From assembly GCF_001468285.1 (NCBI RefSeq), contig NZ_LNSB01000049.1:1-40768 (forward strand): a stretch of 40,768 nt of DNA, in the 5' to 3' direction. Numbering within the stretch: the stretch's first letter is position 1; every line of letters begins with the position of its first letter. Positions 15,017-25,020 of this stretch are shown piece by piece. The position numbers and the translations under genes are program-made. The notes under the pieces are model-generated. The model had not been told where the DNA came from, did not search any database, and saw only the letters and a program-made list of their open reading frames with translations. The stretch comes from Sphingopyxis sp. HIX. GTDB taxonomy: Bacteria > Pseudomonadota > Alphaproteobacteria > Sphingomonadales > Sphingomonadaceae.

Positions 15017-16213
15017 ATGGCGGTAGCGCGCTGGATAATTGCCGCATTGCTGCTGGGTGCCGCGCATCCCGCGGCGGCCGACGAGCAGGGGTTCGACAAG
15101 GCGCTCGCGGATTTCCGGCAGCTCCATCGCGCCGAAACGAGCCGCGCAAAGATCGCCGGCAGCAGCTTCTATCTCGTGCGCGACGGGCGCGTCGTCGCCG
15201 CCGACCATCTCGGCGAACAGGATGCCGAGGCGCATGTCCCGGTCGATGCGCGGACCATCTATCACTGGGCGTCGGTGACCAAGACGATGACCGGCATCGC
15301 GATCATGCAGCTGCGCGATCGCGGGCTGCTGTCGCTCGACGATCCGATCGTCAAATATGTGCCCGAACTTGCCGCGGTGCATAATCCTTATGGCGACACG
15401 GGCGCGATCACCCTGCGCCAGCTGATGAGCCACAGCGCGGGCTTCCGCAGCGGCACCTGGCCGTGGCGCGAGCAGGACTGGCAGCCGTTCGAACCGGCCA
15501 GCTGGTCGCAGCTGGTCGCGATGCTGCCCTATACGCGGGTCGAGTTCGAACCCGGCAGCCGCTTCGGCTATTCGAACCCCGGCATCGTCTATCTGGGGCA
15601 GGTGATCGAGCGCCTCTCGGGCGAGGATTATGAAGTCTATGTCGACAAGAATATCCTGAAACCACTGGCGATGCACGACAGCTATTTCGACCATACGCCG
15701 CCGCACCTGCTGCCGCACCGCTCGCACAGCTATTATGTGAGGGACGGCAAGCGCGTGGCGGCGCCCTTCGATGTCGATACGGGGGTGACGGTGTCGAACG
15801 GCGGGCTCAATGCTACGATGCCCGACATGGCGAACTATGCCGCCTTCCTGCTCGGCGATCCGGCGCGGGCCATCGACTATGATCGCGTGCTGAAACGCTC
15901 GTCGCTCGAGGAAATGTGGCAGCCGCAGATTTCGGCGGGCGCCGATTTCACGCAGGGCCGCATGGCGACGACGACGCAGAGCGGGTTGTCCTTCTTTGTC
16001 GACCGCAGCGCGGGCGTGCGCTTCATCGGCCATAATGGCGACCAGAACGGCTTTCGCGCCTATCTCAGCCTCTGCCCCGACCAGCGCGCGGGGAGCCTGC
16101 TGGCGTTCAACACCGAAACGCAGGGCGTGCAGAACAGCCCGGCCAATCGCGAAACCGCCGAATCGCGGATCGCGCTGGCGACCGACCGCTTGTGCGAGGC
16201 GCTGGCGAAATAG
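15017..16213 (+). CDS. Exported serine hydrolase, beta-lactamase class C family
   Basis: A 398-residue penicillin-binding-fold hydrolase with a signal peptide cleaved after about HPAAA (residue 21). The catalytic motifs are present: S86-V-T-K89, Y185-S-N187 and, near the C-terminus, HNGDQNG in the place of the KTG motif. The HNG replacement is common in esterases and D-amino-peptidases of this family and less typical of true AmpC beta-lactamases. The substrate cannot be told. It starts 3 bases after the cNMP-fold gene, so it is likely in the same transcript. The Kelch gene follows after 128 bases. Confidence 0.9.
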   Translation: MAVARWIIAALLLGAAHPAAADEQGFDKALADFRQLHRAETSRAKIAGSSFYLVRDGRVVAADHLGEQDAEAHVPVDARTIYHWASVTKTMTGIAIMQLRDRGLLSLDDPIVKYVPELAAVHNPYGDTGAITLRQLMSHSAGFRSGTWPWREQDWQPFEPASWSQLVAMLPYTRVEFEPGSRFGYSNPGIVYLGQVIERLSGEDYEVYVDKNILKPLAMHDSYFDHTPPHLLPHRSHSYYVRDGKRVAAPFDVDTGVTVSNGGLNATMPDMANYAAFLLGDPARAIDYDRVLKRSSLEEMWQPQISAGADFTQGRMATTTQSGLSFFVDRSAGVRFIGHNGDQNGFRAYLSLCPDQRAGSLLAFNTETQGVQNSPANRETAESRIALATDRLCEALAK

Positions 16214-16341
16214 CGCTCGTCGAGCGGGACCGTCGTTCGTCGATCCGGACACCACGGCGTCCTTCGCTTAAGTCATTGTGGCAAAAGGCGGATGGCGAAA
16301 ACGCCACCGATACGCGCGGGGCGGCAGGCCGGGAGAGGATG

Positions 16342-17409
16342 ATGAAGCGCGATAGGATGACTGTGGGCGCGGCGCTGCTGCTCGCGACGAACGCGGCGGC
16401 GCAGCAACCGGCGACGCCGGTGCAGGACAATGAACTGGTCGAAACATGGAACGAACGCGTCAGCGCGGGCGCGCCGGTGGGATCGGCGCCCGAGTTCGAC
16501 GGGTGGAGCCTGGGCCTCGCGATGCCGCTCGCGCGCTCGGAGCATGCGGTGGCCGAGCTGGACGGCAAGATCTGGGTACTCGGCGGCTATCCGCCCGGGC
16601 GGCTGCCGTCGAACCTGGTCCAGATCTACGACCCGGCCGCGAGCCGCTGGTCGCTCGGGCCGCGGCTGCCGCAGCCGATCCATCATACGATGGTCGCCGC
16701 GGTCGGCGGCAAGCTTTATGTCATCGGCGGCGAACTCGACGGCGCGAGTAGCGGGCGGCCGGAGATTTTCGTCGCGCATGTCTGGGAGCACGATCCCGCG
16801 GTCGGCGGCTGGGTGCAGCGCGCGTCGATGCCCACCGCGCGCAGCGGCGGCGGCAAGGCGGTGGTGGGCGGCAAAATCTATGTCGCCGGCGGGCGCCCGC
16901 CGGGCGGCCACGCCTTCGAAGCCTATGACCCGGCCACCAACAGCTGGGAAAAGCTGCCCGACCTGCCGACGCAGCGCAATCATCTGGCGATGGTGGCGAT
17001 CGATGGAAAGATCATCGTTGCCGGAGGGCGTACAGGGCCGGGCGCGATGGCCGAGCGCGTCGATGTCGTCGAAATCTACGATCCGGCGACGCGCCGCTGG
17101 AGCAAGGGCGCGCCGCTCCCGGCGCCACGCGGCGGCATCACCGGGGCGGTGCACGCGGGCTGCATGTTCGTGTTCGGCGGCGAGGGCGAGAAGGGGCATG
17201 TGCTGGGGCTGACGCCGACGACCTATGCCTATCATCCCGGCGCGAATCGCTGGACGCGGCTGCCCGACCTGCCGATCGCGATGCACGGGCTGAAGGGCAG
17301 CGCGGTCATCGGTGGGCGCATCTTCCTGCCGGGCGGCGCGATCACGCTGGGCGGAAATACCGGGACCAATGCGATGCAGGTCTATCGGCCGTCGATGACG
17401 TGCGAGTGA
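16342..17409 (+). CDS. Exported Kelch-repeat beta-propeller protein
   Basis: A 355-residue protein with a signal peptide (MKRDRMTVGAALLLATNAAA) and six Kelch repeats from about 60 to 350. They show the hallmark pattern: hydrophobic strand, then GGK(I/L)YV-(I/A)GG, then Y/V-x-x-YDP-x-x-x-x-W at each blade. A six-bladed propeller is expected. Periplasmic Kelch proteins include sialic acid mutarotases, but nothing here shows such an activity, so the role is unknown. I chose the ATG at 16342, with GAGAGG as ribosome site; the adjacent ATG at 16339 is equally in frame. An upstream frame extension overlaps the serine hydrolase and is not needed. It is convergent with acs (16 bases between stops). 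Confidence 0.9.
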   Translation: MKRDRMTVGAALLLATNAAAQQPATPVQDNELVETWNERVSAGAPVGSAPEFDGWSLGLAMPLARSEHAVAELDGKIWVLGGYPPGRLPSNLVQIYDPAASRWSLGPRLPQPIHHTMVAAVGGKLYVIGGELDGASSGRPEIFVAHVWEHDPAVGGWVQRASMPTARSGGGKAVVGGKIYVAGGRPPGGHAFEAYDPATNSWEKLPDLPTQRNHLAMVAIDGKIIVAGGRTGPGAMAERVDVVEIYDPATRRWSKGAPLPAPRGGITGAVHAGCMFVFGGEGEKGHVLGLTPTTYAYHPGANRWTRLPDLPIAMHGLKGSAVIGGRIFLPGGAITLGGNTGTNAMQVYRPSMTCE

Positions 17410-17425
17410 GCGACGAAGCGCCGGT

Positions 17426-19390
<1,965 letters not shown>

Positions 19391-19487
19391 TGGAGTCTCC
19401 CGCTTTCGGTTTGCATTGTGCGCCGCCTGCGATAACCCGCGAGCCACAAACTGCAAGGGCGCGCACGCGCCGGTGAAGGGACAGAAT

Positions 19488-20987
19488 ATGGTTGATATGG
19501 GCCAGCAGGTCGCGGCGCTGCTCGATGGACTGGGCGTCGACCGACGCACGTGGACCGAGGGATCGATGCCGTCGGTGACGCCGCTGACCGGCGAGCAGGT
19601 GGCGACGGTGCGCGTCGCCGATGCCGCGGCGATCGACGAAGCGCTCGATGGCGCGACCGCAGCCTTCCGCGTCTGGCGCAAGGTGCCGGCGCCGCGCCGC
19701 GGCGAACTGGTACGCCTGTTCGGCGAGGAACTGCGCGCGGCGAAGGACGATCTGGCGAAGCTGGTGACGATCGAGGCGGGCAAGATCCCGTCCGAGGGCG
19801 CGGGCGAAGTGCAGGAAATGATCGACATCTGCGACTTCGCCGTCGGGCTGTCGCGCCAGCTCTACGGGCTGACCATCGCCACCGAGCGGCCGGGGCACCG
19901 GATGATGGAGGTCTGGCACCCGCTGGGCGTCGTCGGGGTGATTTCGGCGTTCAACTTTCCGGTCGCGGTGTGGGCGTGGAATGCGGCGCTCGCGCTCGTG
20001 TGCGGCAACAGCGTGGCGTGGAAGCCGTCGGAGAAGACGCCGCTGACGGCGCTCGCGACGCAGGCGGTCTTCGAGCGCGCGGTCGCGCGCTTCGGCGATG
20101 CGCCCGAAGGCCTGTCGCAATTGCTGATCGGCGGGCGCGAGGCGGGCGAGGCGCTGGTCGACGATGCCCGCGTCGCGCTGCTGTCGGCGACGGGTTCGAC
20201 GCGGATGGGCCGCGCGGTGGCGCCGCGGCTGGCGCAGCGGTTCGCGCGCGCGATCCTCGAGCTTGGCGGCAACAATGGCGTGATCGTCGCGCCGTCGGCC
20301 GATCTCGACCTCGCGCTGCGCGGCGTGGCGTTCGGGGCGATGGGGACGGCGGGGCAGCGCTGCACGACGACGCGGCGGCTGTTCCTGCACAACAGCATCC
20401 ATGACGGCTTCGTTGCCAAGCTGAAGGCGGCTTATGCGAGCGTCGGCGTCGGCAATCCGCTGGAGGGCGAAGTGCTCGTCGGGCCGCTGATCGACCGCGC
20501 CGCCTATGAGATGATGCAGGAGGCGCTGGCCGCGGCCAGGGCGGCGGGCGGCGTCGTGACAGGCGGCGAGCGTGTCGGCGAAGGGGCGAGCTTCTATGTG
20601 CGCCCGGCGCTGGTCGAGATGCCGGGGCAGGTCGGGCCGGTGCTCGAAGAGACCTTCGCGCCGATCCTCTATGTGATGCGCTACGACGATCTCGATGCGG
20701 TGATCGACGCGCATAATGCGGTCGCGGCGGGCCTGTCGTCGGCGATCTTCACCACCGACATGCGCGAGGCCGAGAGGTTCCTCTTGGGCAGCGATTGCGG
20801 GATCGCCAATGTCAACCTCGGCACCTCGGGCGCCGAGATCGGCGGAGCGTTCGGCGGCGAGAAGGAGACCGGCGGCGGGCGCGAGAGCGGGTCGGACAGC
20901 TGGCGCCAATATATGCGGCGCGCGACCAACACGGTGAATTATTCGGACGCGCTGCCGCTGGCGCAGGGGGTGTCGTTCGACCTCTGA
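19488..20987 (+). CDS. amaB: Aldehyde dehydrogenase, ALDH7/antiquitin type (probable L-piperidine-6-carboxylate dehydrogenase)
   Basis: NAD(P)-dependent aldehyde dehydrogenase of 499 residues. The general ALDH residues are present: NFPVAVWAWN substrate region, KPSEKTPL cofactor site, Glu258 in LELGGNN and the nucleophile Cys292 in GQRCTTTRR. The signature around ERPGHRMMEVWHPLGVVGVISAFNF and the FGGEKETGGGRESGSDSW C-terminal block, given here in parts, mark the ALDH7 (antiquitin) group. Bacterial members oxidise L-aminoadipate semialdehyde in lysine catabolism. The ATG at 19488 has GAAGGG 7 bases upstream. Divergent acs is consistent with carbon use from amino acids, but no other lysine genes are nearby, so the exact substrate is inferred. 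Confidence 0.9.
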   Translation: MVDMGQQVAALLDGLGVDRRTWTEGSMPSVTPLTGEQVATVRVADAAAIDEALDGATAAFRVWRKVPAPRRGELVRLFGEELRAAKDDLAKLVTIEAGKIPSEGAGEVQEMIDICDFAVGLSRQLYGLTIATERPGHRMMEVWHPLGVVGVISAFNFPVAVWAWNAALALVCGNSVAWKPSEKTPLTALATQAVFERAVARFGDAPEGLSQLLIGGREAGEALVDDARVALLSATGSTRMGRAVAPRLAQRFARAILELGGNNGVIVAPSADLDLALRGVAFGAMGTAGQRCTTTRRLFLHNSIHDGFVAKLKAAYASVGVGNPLEGEVLVGPLIDRAAYEMMQEALAAARAAGGVVTGGERVGEGASFYVRPALVEMPGQVGPVLEETFAPILYVMRYDDLDAVIDAHNAVAAGLSSAIFTTDMREAERFLLGSDCGIANVNLGTSGAEIGGAFGGEKETGGGRESGSDSWRQYMRRATNTVNYSDALPLAQGVSFDL

Positions 20988-20997
20988 GCGGTGGCGC

Positions 20998-21876
20998 TCA
21001 GTAGCAGTCCCATTGGTAGAAGACCTTGCCGAAGTCGCGCTTCAGCAGGTCTTCGCGCCGGATCATGAACTGGCCCTGCCCCATGTCGCCCCACATGATG
21101 TGGTCGTCGCTCCACAGGTTGAGGAGCACGCGGTCGACGTCCTGATAGGGCTTGTCCGCGCGCCAGTCGGACTGGGTGAAGCCGGGGTGGCCGCCGACAT
21201 GATGGCCCTGGCTCGCCAGTTCGAGCTGCTTGTCGGCGAAGGCATAGATGCGGTCGCTCCTGGTCCGGTCGTCCAGCAGCGGGCTCAAGTCGCGTTCTGC
21301 GAGCCAGGATTCGACCGAGGGCATCTGGTCGCTACGCGCGGGCTTCAGCGCAATGCCCTGCGCGACCGTGGCGTCGTAGAGCGGCGAATAATCGTCGATG
21401 CCGCGGTCGCCCGCGGGCCGTCCTTGGTGCAATTTGCCGGGGCCGGTCATCGTCTCGCGCCAGATGACGCGGAACTTGCCTGCCTCGGGCTTCTCGAAAT
21501 TCGCGCCATAGAGGTCGTCGCGCGCGATGAAGAATTGCAGCACGCCGCTGGCCGGATAGTCGGGCAGCGGCGGCATCGCGGCGAAATCGACCTGCGCGAG
21601 GAAGGCCATCGGCTTGCCCTCGGCATCGGTCGGCCAGGCTTCGCCCGCGGCGAGCCAGACGGGGCCGCCGATGCGCGTGCCGCCGGGGGTGGCGGGCGCA
21701 GGACCGGCGGGTTCGAGTTCGATCGCGGGCAGCTTGTGCTTCTGCTGCCAGGCGGCGAACTCGGCGACCGCGGGGTCGCGCAGCATCTCCTGAATCGTCG
21801 GTTCGGCGGGGGTTGCCGGGGTGCAGCCGAAAATCGTGGCTGCCGCGAGGACCGCGGGGAGCAGGAGCTTTCTCAT
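20998..21876 (-). CDS. DUF1963 (YwqG-like) lipoprotein
   Basis: A 292-residue protein. The N-terminal MRKLLLPAVLAAATIFGC-type leader fits a lipoprotein signal, with Cys18 as the lipid anchor. The rest resembles the DUF1963/YwqG family: GGPVWLAAGEAWP, FLAQVDFAAMPPLPDYPASGVLQFF and the later DRTRSDRIYAF, GHHVGGHPGFTQSDWR and LLNLWSDDHIMWGDMGQGQFMIR blocks. The last is a typical C-terminal signature. The family has no established biochemical activity, and most members are cytoplasmic, so a surface or periplasmic anchored form is unusual. It is convergent with the aldehyde dehydrogenase (10 bases between stops) and lies downstream of the thiolase-like gene. Confidence 0.82.
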   Translation of the reverse strand: MRKLLLPAVLAAATIFGCTPATPAEPTIQEMLRDPAVAEFAAWQQKHKLPAIELEPAGPAPATPGGTRIGGPVWLAAGEAWPTDAEGKPMAFLAQVDFAAMPPLPDYPASGVLQFFIARDDLYGANFEKPEAGKFRVIWRETMTGPGKLHQGRPAGDRGIDDYSPLYDATVAQGIALKPARSDQMPSVESWLAERDLSPLLDDRTRSDRIYAFADKQLELASQGHHVGGHPGFTQSDWRADKPYQDVDRVLLNLWSDDHIMWGDMGQGQFMIRREDLLKRDFGKVFYQWDCY

Positions 21877-21926
21877 CGCGTGGAGCCTATCGGCTCAGTG
21901 GATCGGGGGCGAGCGAATTTCGACGC

Positions 21927-23444
21927 CTATGCGGCCCGCCAGCCGAAGCGGTCTTCGCCGAGCGCGACGACCTCGCCCGCCGTGCCGACCGGTTCGGCCT
22001 GGCCGTCGGTCAGAAAGGCCAGCATCGCGGCGTCGCCGACGTCGACATGCGCCAGCGTGCGCTGGCTGCCGGGCGTGCGCGCGACGACCACCCCGGCTTT
22101 CGGGGCGCCGTCGCGGCCGTAGAAGACCGTGTAGCTTTCGATCGTCGCGGGGCCGGCATAATCCTTGACCAGTTCGGGCACGGGGCCGCGCCTCTCCTCG
22201 GCTTCAGCCTGATAGTCATAGTCCTGCGGGAAGGCAGCCGCGGCGATCGGCTCGCTGCCGAGCACGATGCAATGATTGTCGGTTGCGAAGCCGCCGTTGG
22301 CGAAGAGGAAGCCGTAGCGGCCTTCCTCGCGCAATTTTTCGACCATCGAGACCACCGCATGGCTCATATAATTGGCGATCGGTCCGCCGCCGAAGGTCAG
22401 GCCGCCGAACACCGTCGCGGGCTTGTCGGCGGGCCAGCCGAGCGTGCGGCGCGCCATCTTGGGGACGCAGGGGAAGCAGCTGTAGAGTTCAATGAAGTCG
22501 AAATCCTGCGCCGTCATCGCGTTGAGCGCGAGGGTGCGGTTGATGCTGGTTTCCATGCTGACGCTGCCGTCGTAGCGGTCGCGCCACAGGATATTCGCGG
22601 GTTCCTTCGCTGCGGCGCCCATGCCGACGTAGATGAGCCGGTCCTCGGGGATGCCGCGGCGGCGCGCCTCGGCGAGGCTGGCGACGATGAAGCCCGCGCC
22701 CTGGTTCACCGACGAATTGGCGACCATCAGCTTCGAATAGGGGAAGGCGATGGGGCGGTTGCGCTCGTCGACGCGGAGGATGTCGGCGGGGGTGGCGGGC
22801 TTGCGGATCCAGGCGCCGTCGTTGGCGGCGGCGACCTCGGAGAAGCGCGACCAGATTTGCGCGCTCTCGTCCTGCGCTTCGGTCAGCGTCTGCCCCCACG
22901 CGGCGCGCGTCGCGTTTTCGTAGAGCGGATAGACGTCGACCGGCGCCGACAGGCCGTGGAGCTGCGAATAATTGGGTTCGCGGCGCGTCGCGACCTGGCG
23001 GATCGCATTATAGCTCTTGTCCTCGCCCTTCGCCGCCTTGGCGGCGCGGCCGGCGGCGGTGCGCAGCGCCTCCGCGCCGACGATGGCGGCGAGCTTGATC
23101 TCGCCCGCGCCGATGCGGTTCGCGGCCTCGTTGAGCAGGCGGATCGGGGTGTCGCCGTGCGGGGCGTCGGACTGATAGTTGATCTTCGGGCTGGCGCCGA
23201 TCGCCGCGGCGAGCGGTTCGGGCAGCTTGCCGAGGCTGTGGAAGCTGATCTGGTCGACGATCGCGAGGCTGTCGATCTCGGTCAGCGAGATGCCGGCGTC
23301 CGCGGCGGCGACATTCAGCGCCGCGACCATCAGGCCGAGCGAGTCGAGCCCCTGGTCGGGGTCTTCGGGCCGGTCGTTGACCTGGCCGACGCCGATGATG
23401 ACGGGGATAAGTTCGGGATCGGTCATTTTGGTTTCTTGGCCCAT
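21927..23444 (-). CDS. Thiolase-like protein (annotated type: acetyl-CoA acetyltransferase)
   Basis: A 505-residue protein with a thiolase fold and an extra C-terminal domain of about 80 residues (from GPATIESYTVFYGRDG), as in the thiolase-like protein type 1 group known from mycobacteria. The nucleophilic cysteine of true thiolases (CaSG motif) is absent: the matching position reads SDAPHGDTPIRLLN. Also altered are the NEAFA motif (here ELYSCFP) and the GGHP motif (here GGGPIANYMSH). It is therefore unlikely to perform normal Claisen condensation or thiolysis; an acyl-CoA-binding or altered role is inferred. It follows the crotonase gene by one base, so the two form an operon. The start could be the ATG at 23444 or the one at 23426. 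Confidence 0.88.
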   Translation of the reverse strand: MGQETKMTDPELIPVIIGVGQVNDRPEDPDQGLDSLGLMVAALNVAAADAGISLTEIDSLAIVDQISFHSLGKLPEPLAAAIGASPKINYQSDAPHGDTPIRLLNEAANRIGAGEIKLAAIVGAEALRTAAGRAAKAAKGEDKSYNAIRQVATRREPNYSQLHGLSAPVDVYPLYENATRAAWGQTLTEAQDESAQIWSRFSEVAAANDGAWIRKPATPADILRVDERNRPIAFPYSKLMVANSSVNQGAGFIVASLAEARRRGIPEDRLIYVGMGAAAKEPANILWRDRYDGSVSMETSINRTLALNAMTAQDFDFIELYSCFPCVPKMARRTLGWPADKPATVFGGLTFGGGPIANYMSHAVVSMVEKLREEGRYGFLFANGGFATDNHCIVLGSEPIAAAAFPQDYDYQAEAEERRGPVPELVKDYAGPATIESYTVFYGRDGAPKAGVVVARTPGSQRTLAHVDVGDAAMLAFLTDGQAEPVGTAGEVVALGEDRFGWRAA

Positions 23445-23445
23445 C

Positions 23446-24249
23446 TCAGCGCGCCTTCCATTCGGGCTTGCGCTTCTGGGCGAAGGCGAGCGGGCCTTCG
23501 CGCGCGTCCTCGCTGCGCATCAGCGCGTTGCGCTCGATCGTATTATGCTCCCAATAAGCGGCGTCGGAGGCGATGCGGCCGTCCTGGATGCCGAGCGCGA
23601 CGCGCTTCGACACCTGCACCGACAGCGGCGCGTTGCCCGCGATCTTCTCGGCGAGCGCGAGCGCGGTAGGGAGCAGGTCGGCGAGCGGGACGACATGATT
23701 GACCAGCCCATATTCGGCGGCGCGCGCGGCGGGGATCGGGTCGCCGGTGAGCATATATTCCATCGCCAGCTTGCGCGGCAGCTGCTGCGCGAGACGGAAG
23801 GCCCCGCCGGCCGCGGCGAACAGCCCGACCTTGACCTCGGGCAGGCCGAATTGCGCATGGTCGGCGGCGACGATGATGTCGCTCATCAGCGCGATCTCGC
23901 AGCCGCCGCCGAAGGCGAAGCCGTTGACCGCGGCGATGATCGGCTTCGAGATCGGGTGCGACACCATGCCGGCGAAACCCCACGCCTGCTGCGCGGGATC
24001 GCTCGGCGCGAGATGCTCGCCGCGCGAGAGGGCGACGAGGTCGGCGCCGGCGCAGAAGCTCTTCTCGCCCGCGCCGGTGATCACGACGACGCGGATTTCG
24101 GGGTCGCTCTCGGCTTCCTCCAGCGCCGTGCCGATGCCGACATGCACCGCGGCGTTGACCGCGTTGCGCGCCTCGGGCCGGTTGATCGTGACGATCAAGA
24201 TATGGCCCCGGCGTTCGCTGAGGACGGCGGGCGCGGCGGTGTCGGTCAT
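23446..24249 (-). CDS. Enoyl-CoA hydratase/isomerase (crotonase family)
   Basis: A 267-residue crotonase-fold enzyme, probably hydrating enoyl-CoA in fatty or branched acid breakdown. The oxyanion-hole segment is present (SFCAGADL, and NGFAFGGGCE). Both catalytic glutamates of the hydratases are kept: Glu118 in GGGCE and Glu138 in LPEVKVG, spaced by 20 residues as Glu144 and Glu164 in rat mitochondrial hydratase. So hydratase activity is likely. The ATG at 24249 has a GGGAGAG ribosome site, itself in a hairpin. Upstream lies a 16-bp palindrome that may be an operator. The downstream thiolase-like gene belongs to the same transcript; no acyl-CoA dehydrogenase or ligase is beside them. Confidence 0.93.
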   Translation of the reverse strand: MTDTAAPAVLSERRGHILIVTINRPEARNAVNAAVHVGIGTALEEAESDPEIRVVVITGAGEKSFCAGADLVALSRGEHLAPSDPAQQAWGFAGMVSHPISKPIIAAVNGFAFGGGCEIALMSDIIVAADHAQFGLPEVKVGLFAAAGGAFRLAQQLPRKLAMEYMLTGDPIPAARAAEYGLVNHVVPLADLLPTALALAEKIAGNAPLSVQVSKRVALGIQDGRIASDAAYWEHNTIERNALMRSEDAREGPLAFAQKRKPEWKAR

Positions 24250-24254
24250 CGAAT

Positions 24255-24275
24255 CTCTCCCTTTGTCGGGGAGAG
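24255..24275 (-). promoter_or_regulatory. Hairpin covering the crotonase ribosome-binding site
   Basis: On the minus strand CTCTCCC (24275-24269) can pair with GGGAGAG (24261-24255) across a 7-base loop. GGGAGAG is the probable Shine-Dalgarno site and ends 5 bases before the ATG at 24249. The stem could therefore limit translation. It may alternatively be a dispersed palindrome like the one at 5382-5401. Confidence 0.4.
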
Positions 24276-24287
24276 TATCGACGCAGG

Positions 24288-24303
24288 TTGACGTTTACGT
24301 CAA
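24288..24303 (-). promoter_or_regulatory. 16-bp palindromic operator before the crotonase operon
   Basis: TTGACGT and ACGTCAA flank a TT centre, a perfect palindrome 38 bases upstream of the crotonase start codon. TTGACG itself resembles a -35 box. This wording is similar to palindromes bound by MerR-family regulators of acyl-CoA catabolism (LiuR-like), but I cannot name the regulator and none is encoded nearby. Confidence 0.5.
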
Positions 24304-24319
24304 CTGTTAACGACGGACC

Positions 24320-24970
24320 TTAGATTGACTGGCCGGTCTTGGCCCAGTCGGCGAGGAAGCCCTCGATGCCCTTTTCGGTCAGGATATGCTTGAACAGCCC
24401 CTTGATGACCGACGGCGGCGCGGTCATCACGTCGGCGCCGATCTTGGCGGCCTCGAGCACGTGGATGCCGTGGCGTACGCTCGCGACGAGGATCTCGGTC
24501 TCATAGCCGTAATTGTCGTAGATCAGGCGGATGTCCGAGATCAGCTGCATGCCGTCGAAGCCATTGTCGTCGTGGCGGCCCACAAAAGGAGAGACGAAGG
24601 TCGCGCCGGCCTTGGCGGCGAGCAGCGCCTGCGCCGCCGAGAAGCAGAGCGTGACATTGACCATCGTGCCGTCGCCGGTCAGCGCCTTGCAGGTCTTGAG
24701 GCCGTCGATCGTCAGCGGCACCTTGATGCAGACGTTGGGGGCGATCTTGCGGAGGATTTCGGCTTCCTTCATCATCGTCGCGTGATCGAGCGCGACGACT
24801 TCGGCCGAGACGGGGCCGGTGGTCAGCGCGCAGATCTCGCGCGTCACTTCCTTGAAATCGCGGCCCGACTTGGCGATCAGCGAGGGGTTGGTCGTCACCC
24901 CGTCGAGCAGGCCGGTCGCGGCGAGTTCCTGGATGTCGGCGATTTCGGCGGTGTCGGCGAAAAATTTCAT
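24320..24970 (-). CDS. fsa: Transaldolase/fructose-6-phosphate aldolase family protein
   Basis: A 216-residue class I aldolase of the short transaldolase (FSA/TalC) subfamily, working on sugar phosphates in the pentose phosphate network. The Schiff-base lysine is Lys83 in NVCIKVPL, and the TTNPSL N-terminal motif is intact. The key position that is Tyr131 in E. coli fructose-6-phosphate aldolase is Phe129 here (FVSPFVGR). In E. coli transaldolase B the equivalent Phe178 favours transaldolase action, and its change to Tyr gives aldolase activity. So this protein is more likely a true transaldolase despite its usual database name. It has an AGGAAG ribosome site 9 bases before the ATG. It lies on the minus strand, 71 bases upstream of the crotonase gene. 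Confidence 0.93.
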   Translation of the reverse strand: MKFFADTAEIADIQELAATGLLDGVTTNPSLIAKSGRDFKEVTREICALTTGPVSAEVVALDHATMMKEAEILRKIAPNVCIKVPLTIDGLKTCKALTGDGTMVNVTLCFSAAQALLAAKAGATFVSPFVGRHDDNGFDGMQLISDIRLIYDNYGYETEILVASVRHGIHVLEAAKIGADVMTAPPSVIKGLFKHILTEKGIEGFLADWAKTGQSI

Positions 24971-25020
24971 GGCGCTGGGCTTCCTGTTGGGAGGGCGATT
25001 CGTGAGACGCCTATAGCCGC

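Noticed and set aside
13967..16255. Long minus-strand frame over the cNMP protein and serine hydrolase.
   Set aside because: Same shadow pattern: no family motif, Arg/Ala-rich, overlaps two well-supported genes.
19391..19487. Divergent promoter boxes and a GGCGCG-CA-CGCGCC palindrome between acs and the aldehyde dehydrogenase.
   Set aside because: The boxes match the consensus poorly and GC-rich palindromes arise easily here. I do not claim a promoter.
21813..23669. Plus-strand frame opposite the thiolase-like and crotonase genes.
   Set aside because: Overlaps both genes; no domain, and the stop-free stretch follows from high GC.
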